DNA of 18,892 bases from Bryobacteraceae bacterium (GTDB lineage Bacteria > Acidobacteriota > Terriglobia > Bryobacterales > Bryobacteraceae), in contig JASHQT010000506.1 of assembly GCA_030039005.1 (NCBI GenBank), forward strand, positions 1 through 18,892, in the 5' to 3' direction. Both the position numbers and the translations under genes were made by a program. The notes beneath the pieces were generated by a model, which was not told the DNA's origin, did no database searches, and worked only from the letters and a program-made list of their open reading frames with translations. Each line of letters begins with the position of its first letter. Positions within the stretch are counted from its first letter, which is position 1. This document shows, piece by piece, positions 13,661 to 18,892 of this stretch.

Positions 13661-13769
13661 GTGGCGCACGCTCTCCAGCGTGCCGCGTTCACACCCGTGT
13701 GAATGCCTCTTTCTTCGGCTCAGGTGTCGAGACGAGTCTCGACACGGCACGCACGAGTGCGTGCGCCAC
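13661..13769. repeat. Array of four small-loop hairpins flanked by an 11-bp inverted repeat
   Basis: GTGGCGCACGC (13661-13671) is matched by GCGTGCGCCAC (13759-13769). The region holds four perfect or near-perfect hairpins. They are 13666-13683 (7-bp stem, 4-base loop), 13685-13706 (10 bp with one G-T pair, CC loop), 13724-13745 (10 bp, GA loop) and 13747-13764 (8 bp, GA loop). The array fills the gap between the convergent stops of the dehydrogenase (13652) and lytic transglycosylase (13772) genes. It looks like a REP/MITE-type intergenic repeat and may also terminate transcription in both directions. No ORF of substance is within it. Confidence 0.75.
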
Positions 13770-13771
13770 AG

Positions 13772-15964
13772 TTAGTTCTTCGCTGCCAGCTTGGGGCCGT
13801 AGAGCTTGCGGTACACTTCGGCGTTGCGTAGCACGCTCTCCACATAAGCGCGAGTTTCGTTGAATGGGATGCTCTCCACGAACTCCGCCGGCTCGCGATA
13901 GTTGGCCGCGGCCAGCCACGTCATGACGCGCGTTTTGCCCGCATTGTACGACGCGAGCGTGGCTTCCCATTTGCCTTGCAGGTCGTCGGAAAGCTGCTTC
14001 AGATAATAGGTGCTCAGTTTCAGATTCGTGTCCGGCGTGAACAGCATCGCCGTGCGGAAGCGCATGCCGAGTTTCCGGCTGAGCTGGCGTCCGGTGGCCG
14101 GCATCACCTGCCCCAGGCCTCGCGCATTGGCGGGCGAAACCGCCTTCGGATTGAACTCCGATTCCTGCCGGATCAAAGCGGCCATTAAATACGGGTCCAG
14201 CATCCGCGCGCGGCAATATTCTTCGAGCGCTTTGCGATAGGGCAGCGGAAAGGCCAAACGCCAGAATTTCTCCGGCGCTTCGTCGAGCGACAGCGAGAGG
14301 TAGCCGGGTGCATAATGCTTGATGTAGCGAATGGCCTGGTCCGGCGCATCGTGTTCGCTCGCCAGTTCGGCCAGCTCGAGCGCGATCACCTGCGGCTGGC
14401 CGTCCACTTTGGCGCCGTACCGCAGTTCGGTAGCCGCAAGATCGTCCAGGCCCGCCAAGTCGAGCAGATGCGCGCGCTCGATGCGCTGTTTGGTAAGCGG
14501 CGTGGGATCGAACGTCTCCGGCGCCTGGCGGTTCGCGACTCGCGCGGTGATCAGAAATTGCGCGGTCGTGGGCGATGCCGTCGCACCAAGAAGCGACTGC
14601 GTCTCCAGCCGCTCGCGCGCCAGAACCGCGTAATAGTAGTTCGGATAGGCGCCATCGAGCGCATCGTAAAACGCCCGCGCCGAAGCCCAGTCCGACTTCG
14701 ATTCCGCCATGCGGCCCAAATAATACAGCGCCGGGCTGGTTTGATCGGAAGCCGGGTAGCGGACCAGGTGCTCCCGCATCAGGCTCTCGGCCTGGGCAGG
14801 ATCGTGCAGATAACTCCACCAGGCGACCTTCCAATGGCAGGCTGCCGATTGCGGATCCTTGGGGAATGTTTCAAAGCACGTCCGGTACAGCGGCTGCGCG
14901 GCCTCCGGCTGATCGTGCGCGATGTAGTAATTGGCGGCGGCGACCAGCGCTTCCAGACGCCAGTGCGATTGCGGGAAGCTCTGCCCGAGCTTGGCGAGCG
15001 TCGCGTTCATCTCGTCCAGACGGTTCAGCCGCCGCTGGGATTCCAGCAAATAATACAGCCGCTCGGCTTCGGCGTCCTGTGCGGTGGCCTGAAACGATGT
15101 CAAATACCTGTACGCAGCGTCGTTGTCACGGGCGAAGTAAGCCGCGGCGCCGATAAGGACGCGCGCTACGTCGAAATTCTCGTCGCTCAAGCGCGGCAGC
15201 AGCGCGGTCAGCTCCTTACCCGCCCGCGTGTAATCGCCGCCAGTTTCCAGCTTCAAGGCGCGAGCCAACAAAGCGGCAGCGGGCAGACTGGGGTAACGCA
15301 TCAACGCCGCTTCGGCATCCGGGGATTCCTTCGAGAGTGGGTACTCGACGTAGATCTTCTGATAATGTTGCGCGGCCGCCTCGGCGTTATTCTGCGCTTC
15401 ATAAGCGCGGGCGAGCAACAGTTCGGCTTGGGGCGCGGCCAAATCAGCCATGTGCTTCTCGACCAGCGCGGCCGCGGCCGCCGGGTTCCCGTTTTGCAAA
15501 TACGATTCGGCCTGCAAAGCAACTGCTCGCGGCACCAGCGGAGAGCTCGGCGCGAAGTTCCACACCGGTTGCAAAGCGGCCTCGGTGTCGCCGAATTGCC
15601 GCAGGCCGGCGTCAGCGACGGCGCTCAGATAGGCGGTGTAATCGGCCAGCTCCGGGAGGCGCTTCTCAGCGGCCTTCAGATGCGTATGCGCGTCGCCGAA
15701 CTGGCGCTGATCGTCTTCGGTGGCGCCGAGCAGCAGCAGCGCCAGCGCGCCGTTCCGATCGGTCCGATGTGCCTGGGCGTAGCGCAGCACGGCAGCTCGC
15801 GCCGCGGGCGTCGGGGTCTTCCTATACCGGTCGGCAATGCCTTCGAGGGATTGTGCCGACACCACGACCGCGCACAAGCTTGCCACGGCTGCCAATCGCC
15901 AACCGCGAACCGCCGTTCTAAACCATTGGCCCCGGATAATCGGGCCCCAAATCCTCGGCGTCAT
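13772..15964 (-). CDS. slt: Soluble lytic murein transglycosylase, Slt70-like
   Basis: This 730-residue exported enzyme cleaves the MurNAc-GlcNAc bond of peptidoglycan, leaving 1,6-anhydro-MurNAc ends. A signal peptide (hydrophobic core LAAVASLCAVVVSA, cleavage near 37) follows a long, basic N-region. Residues about 40-550 are helical, TPR-like repeats that in Slt70 form the ring-shaped U/L domains. The C-terminal SLT domain has catalytic Glu601 (AALIRQESEFNPKAVSPANA), RGLGQVMPATG (615-625), LASYNAGKTRV (670-680) and EFVESIPFNETRAYV (694-708). The ATG at 15964 overlaps the upstream coiled-coil/GAF-like gene by 47 bases. A later GTG (residue 27) or TTG (residue 24) start would remove most of the signal peptide, so ATG is preferred. 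Its stop is 2 bases from the hairpin array. Confidence 0.93.
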   Translation of the reverse strand: MTPRIWGPIIRGQWFRTAVRGWRLAAVASLCAVVVSAQSLEGIADRYRKTPTPAARAAVLRYAQAHRTDRNGALALLLLGATEDDQRQFGDAHTHLKAAEKRLPELADYTAYLSAVADAGLRQFGDTEAALQPVWNFAPSSPLVPRAVALQAESYLQNGNPAAAAALVEKHMADLAAPQAELLLARAYEAQNNAEAAAQHYQKIYVEYPLSKESPDAEAALMRYPSLPAAALLARALKLETGGDYTRAGKELTALLPRLSDENFDVARVLIGAAAYFARDNDAAYRYLTSFQATAQDAEAERLYYLLESQRRLNRLDEMNATLAKLGQSFPQSHWRLEALVAAANYYIAHDQPEAAQPLYRTCFETFPKDPQSAACHWKVAWWSYLHDPAQAESLMREHLVRYPASDQTSPALYYLGRMAESKSDWASARAFYDALDGAYPNYYYAVLARERLETQSLLGATASPTTAQFLITARVANRQAPETFDPTPLTKQRIERAHLLDLAGLDDLAATELRYGAKVDGQPQVIALELAELASEHDAPDQAIRYIKHYAPGYLSLSLDEAPEKFWRLAFPLPYRKALEEYCRARMLDPYLMAALIRQESEFNPKAVSPANARGLGQVMPATGRQLSRKLGMRFRTAMLFTPDTNLKLSTYYLKQLSDDLQGKWEATLASYNAGKTRVMTWLAAANYREPAEFVESIPFNETRAYVESVLRNAEVYRKLYGPKLAAKN

Positions 15965-17006
15965 CGTTTGCCAACGTTCTTACGAACTCCAGGTGCAGGT
16001 AATCCACCATCGTCTCCGATGCGTTCAAAAAATCGCGCCGGAAAGCCTCGCGCGCCGCATCGATCTCTGTTTGAAGAGACGTATATAAATCGTGCGCGAT
16101 GCGCCCTTTCTGCACCCTTTCTGATTGAAAAAGCCTAATCTGGGCCACCTGAACACGCGCCCACCGCTGGGCACGTAGGTGAAGTTCCTTATCTTCACGG
16201 CTCAGGGAGAACCACGAGAGGATCTCAGGTTTTTCGGAGGGCGGACCTGAGGGCGTAATCGTGATCAGCCCGTCAATGGGAGGCCTGCGTGGCGCAGTTT
16301 CCGGCGCCTTAGCAACACGCTGCGTGTGCAGGACCGCGCCGGCCATCGCCACTAAAAGCTCCAGCGCGGCCACGTCCACTTCGCCTGAGTCGGCGAACAG
16401 CACTGCGGGAATCGACTCTTTCACCACCACCGGGAACAGGTACACCTTGGGATCGCCCTCGCCTACATAAGTGGCAATGGGGCCCGATAATTCGCTGCTG
16501 GAGCGTATCGCGACCAGGGTATCGCGCGTCTCGACGGCCGTTGCAAACGCGGGCGCCTCCTCGAGCGGCACCACGGCGGCGAGATCGGCATCGTCGAAGT
16601 TGCGCGTCGTCTCCAGATACAGCTTCCGGTCGCGAACCAGGAACAGCGCCGCACGGCCACAGAATCCGCGCGTCGAATCGACCAGCGTGTTGCCCCATTG
16701 GCGCTCATCTTCAAACCCGCGCAGCCGCCGTGCGATCTGATTCAGCCGTTGGATGAGCTCGCGGCGGGCAGCTTCGTTCCTCCGATTGGACTGTTCGAGA
16801 CGCGCTTCGAGCGCCTCCCGGTGCTCTTCTTCCAGGCGTGCGGCCAACCCGGCAACGGTCTCTTCGAGCACCCGCTCCATGCGCTCCGGCCACTGGGCTT
16901 CGAGCGATTCGCGGACGCGCTCGACGTGCTCGCGCCAGGCGAGCGCCAACTGCTCGCGCACCGTCTCATTGGCGTCGGCGAGCAGATCGCTGGTGGCCTC
17001 ATTCAT
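15918..17006 (-). CDS. Coiled-coil and GAF-like domain protein, function unknown
   Basis: This soluble protein has 362 residues from the chosen start. Residues 10-100 are highly charged heptad-like helix (VERVRESLEAQWPERMERVL, LAARLEEEHREALEARLEQS), a likely coiled coil. Residues about 103-230 look like a GAF-type sensory fold (GRAALFLVRDRKLYLETTRN; VYLFPVVVKESIPAVLFADS; ALELLVAMAGAVLHTQRV). A Pro-rich linker (235-260) leads to a helical tail ending DYLHLEFVRTLANDDAEDLG and PDYPG. No kinase, cyclase or receiver domain follows, so any signal output must come from partners. The frame extends to a GTG at 17048, but the ATG at 17006 is preferred because helix coding begins there and a -10-like TACAAT ends 21 bases before it. 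It lies between the AsmA-like and Slt genes, hinting at an envelope-linked role. Confidence 0.72.
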   Translation of the reverse strand: MNEATSDLLADANETVREQLALAWREHVERVRESLEAQWPERMERVLEETVAGLAARLEEEHREALEARLEQSNRRNEAARRELIQRLNQIARRLRGFEDERQWGNTLVDSTRGFCGRAALFLVRDRKLYLETTRNFDDADLAAVVPLEEAPAFATAVETRDTLVAIRSSSELSGPIATYVGEGDPKVYLFPVVVKESIPAVLFADSGEVDVAALELLVAMAGAVLHTQRVAKAPETAPRRPPIDGLITITPSGPPSEKPEILSWFSLSREDKELHLRAQRWARVQVAQIRLFQSERVQKGRIAHDLYTSLQTEIDAAREAFRRDFLNASETMVDYLHLEFVRTLANDDAEDLGPDYPGPMV

Positions 17007-17027
17007 GACGAAACAGGGACCACTTTC

Positions 17028-17054
17028 ATTGTACTGAGGGGAGGACACCTACAA
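17028..17054 (-). promoter_or_regulatory. Possible promoter for the GAF-like gene
   Basis: On the minus strand TTGTAG (17054-17049) and TACAAT (17033-17028) are 15 bases apart, shorter than optimal. Transcription from near 17021 would give a leader of about 15 bases before the ATG at 17006 and would exclude the alternative GTG start at 17048. It sits in the gap after the AsmA-like stop. Confidence 0.3.
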
Positions 17055-17077
17055 CTGAACTGGATGCGCCGGGCCGG

Positions 17078-18892
17078 CTACCGCGCTGGCGCCGGGTCGG
17101 AATGCACCGGCAGCAGCATGCCGGTCAGCCGGACCTGTTTGCGCCCGCTTGCCAGCTCCAGCACGATATGGCCATCGGGCTGGCTCCAGCCCTGCCCGGC
17201 GAGCGTATCGCCGCCCTGCAACACCTGGACGTTGGAAAGTAGCAAGCGCGGCACGCCGTAGGATGCGCCGATCGTGTATGCACCCGACACTTCGCGCATC
17301 TCCGCGTCCGGCGCCAGCACGATTCCACGGCCATCGAACGTGCCCTTGGATTGCAGATTCGCGAGCAAATCCGCGCCCATACCGCTAGTCTCGAGATCGC
17401 CCGTCACATCGAGCTGGCCGTTGCGATAATCGAAATTCTCCACGGTTCCACTCAATCGGTAGGCCGGGTCCACCTTGGCCAGATTCACCGACATTTTTCC
17501 GGAAGCGCGCATGTCGTCCGAACGCCAGGCGATGCTCGAAACCGTGATGGACGGCCCGCGCCAAATACCGCGCGCGTTGAAACTACCAAGCGCCGCATCA
17601 CCATTCAGCACGCTCGCTACCTGAACCGTGATGTCGGCATCGCGCTCTTCGAGCCATTTGGGAATGCGCTGCGAACGGCGGAACGCCCGCGCGAGGAAGC
17701 CTTGGTCGCGGCTTAGGCTCGGCAGCAACAAATTCTGGAGATCGGCGATGGACAGCTCCGCGATGGTGAGACGCAACCGGTGGGCGTGCACGGCCGAAGA
17801 ATCGTAGCGGTAATCGCCGTCAAACTTGATTGCGCCGGCGCGCCCTCGCAACCGCGTGAGCTGGATTCCGTCTGCATTCATTTGCACGGAGGTGGAGACC
17901 AGCCGGACAGGCGAAGCCAGCCCGGGAATTTCCACTAGGGCATTCTGCAGGTCGTATTGACCCGCCCAGACGCCCGGATCCTGGCCCGTCTTGTCATAAG
18001 AAATCCAACCGGTCCAGGATCCCTGGTGGAGATGCTCGAGCAACGGGATCGAAGCGGTGTCCAGCCACGGCGTCGCGCCGATGGACAGCTTTCGCGCGCT
18101 CACACGCAAGCTCTGATGGCTCGCGTCCAGTGCATACTCGGCTTCGATTTGCGCGGACTGGCCGTCCGGCATTTCGACCTCCGCGGGTGCGAGCGTCACG
18201 CTGCCGGCGGCAATCTGGACTTGCGCGGAGTCAATGCGCAGAGAACTCGCCTGCCCGCCCTCGGGAAACTTAAGCGACGCGCCCGAAAGCGCCAACTGTC
18301 CCTCCATGCCGGACGGGCTGGAGTAACCGATCGCGCCGTCCAATTGCCCTTCTACTTGCACTCCGGGAGGCAAGGGCGCGCCGAAGTGGCGCGCGGTTTC
18401 GAGCAAGGACGCCGCGGGGAGGTTGCGGAATTGCAGGTTGCCGGACCATTTCGACGCAGCCAAATAATCGTCCAGCGCAAACGCCACCGAGACCGGATCG
18501 GGCTGCCCCGCGGTCGTGACGGAGGCGAGCTCCAGGTGATGCCCGGTCAGGTTCAGCAGCCCGCGATAGTTGAGCGCCCAACCTTCGCCGGGCGCCGGCA
18601 TCAGGTCCCAGCGATGCACGTCGCTGATATTCAGGTCGCCGGTGATTTCGAGTTTGGACAGTGGTCCGGCGAGCCGCGCATTCGCCAGCACATACCCATG
18701 CACACCGACGTCGCTGCCGTGAAACAGGCGCGTGATCTCCGAGATCGGAGTTCGATCCAGGTGCACGCCCATACTGAGCTCGCTCTCGCCTTTCGGGTTC
18801 GGCCGCAGCAGACCGCGCGCGCTGATTTCCCCAAAGCTTTGCGAGGCCTGGTCCGTGCGCGCGGGCGCGCCCGAAAAACGGATCACCACTTC
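17078..18892 (-). CDS. AsmA-like envelope protein, C-terminal part, N-terminus beyond window
   Basis: The frame is open through the right edge for 604 codons, so the true start lies outside. The sequence is a long series of short beta strands in the AsmA/TamB-like style: GVHGYVLANARLAGPLSKLE, ITGDLNISDVHRWDL, LSGASLKFPEGGQ, MEGQLALSG, IKFDGDYRYDSSAVHAHRLR, FDGRGIVLAPDAEMREVSGA and LTGMLLPVHSD near the end. AsmA-like proteins are anchored in the inner membrane and reach into the periplasm; relatives transport phospholipid or affect outer-membrane assembly. The visible part has no membrane helix, as expected if the anchor is N-terminal. The GAF-like and Slt genes follow on the same strand, which suggests an envelope-related group, though a promoter-like element lies in between. 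Confidence 0.82.
   Translation of the reverse strand, partial: EVVIRFSGAPARTDQASQSFGEISARGLLRPNPKGESELSMGVHLDRTPISEITRLFHGSDVGVHGYVLANARLAGPLSKLEITGDLNISDVHRWDLMPAPGEGWALNYRGLLNLTGHHLELASVTTAGQPDPVSVAFALDDYLAASKWSGNLQFRNLPAASLLETARHFGAPLPPGVQVEGQLDGAIGYSSPSGMEGQLALSGASLKFPEGGQASSLRIDSAQVQIAAGSVTLAPAEVEMPDGQSAQIEAEYALDASHQSLRVSARKLSIGATPWLDTASIPLLEHLHQGSWTGWISYDKTGQDPGVWAGQYDLQNALVEIPGLASPVRLVSTSVQMNADGIQLTRLRGRAGAIKFDGDYRYDSSAVHAHRLRLTIAELSIADLQNLLLPSLSRDQGFLARAFRRSQRIPKWLEERDADITVQVASVLNGDAALGSFNARGIWRGPSITVSSIAWRSDDMRASGKMSVNLAKVDPAYRLSGTVENFDYRNGQLDVTGDLETSGMGADLLANLQSKGTFDGRGIVLAPDAEMREVSGAYTIGASYGVPRLLLSNVQVLQGGDTLAGQGWSQPDGHIVLELASGRKQVRLTGMLLPVHSDPAPAR

Noticed and set aside
14315..16138. 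607-codon open frame on the plus strand
   Set aside because: It lies wholly opposite the Slt-type gene, is Arg/Gln/Gly-rich with no domain, and is explained by the high GC codon pattern of the opposite strand.

Overview
The window is GC-rich, densely packed chromosomal DNA from a free-living bacterium. The mix of genes suggests Acidobacteriota, perhaps the Solibacter/Bryobacterales group. The pointers are a secreted NHL-propeller protein with a repetitive C-terminal domain, a free-standing Hsp70-like protein, a TIGR00300/ornithine cyclodeaminase-type protein, a PPi-type phosphofructokinase and a GAF/coiled-coil protein beside AsmA and Slt genes. This placement is inference from gene content, because no rRNA or other phylogenetic marker is present. 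I saw no RNA gene, CRISPR array, prophage or insertion sequence.

Layout. (1) 1-1874, minus: a secreted NHL-repeat propeller, cut by the left edge. (2) 1988-3817, minus: an Hsp70-family ATPase with a TTG start. (3) 3937-5037, plus: a helical-barrel (six-hairpin glycosidase-like) protein. It converges on a minus-strand run 8768-5043 that reads vapB, vapC, an ornithine cyclodeaminase-like gene, queF, and a coiled-coil methyltransferase of the O-antigen type. (4) 10617-8804, minus: a PPi-type phosphofructokinase joined by a TAATG overlap to a small methyltransferase. (5) 10714-11115, minus: a secreted Tyr/Pro- and Gly/His-rich protein, with a DinB-family gene diverging from it. (6) 11787-12593, minus: a Wzm-like ABC exporter permease. 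It diverges from a zinc alcohol dehydrogenase at 12654-13652, plus. (7) 13661-13769: a compact array of four small-loop hairpins between two convergent stop codons. (8) 18892-13772, minus: AsmA-like protein (cut by the right edge), coiled-coil/GAF-like protein and Slt-type lytic transglycosylase, a cell-envelope run.

How the genes fit together. Cell-surface functions recur: an exporter permease, an O-antigen-type methyltransferase, a six-hairpin protein, a lytic transglycosylase, an AsmA-like protein and two secreted repeat proteins. They are scattered between housekeeping genes (queF, phosphofructokinase, ornithine cyclodeaminase-like) rather than forming one polysaccharide locus. The most informative non-coding signals are the vapBC promoter/operator, which predicts a leaderless mRNA, the hairpin array at 13661-13769, and a 5' leader hairpin touching the ribosome binding site of the Tyr/Gly-rich secreted protein.

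I found no convincing new multi-gene system. The best leads are the hairpin array, the self-contained vapBC control region, and the uncharacterised secreted and GAF-like proteins.
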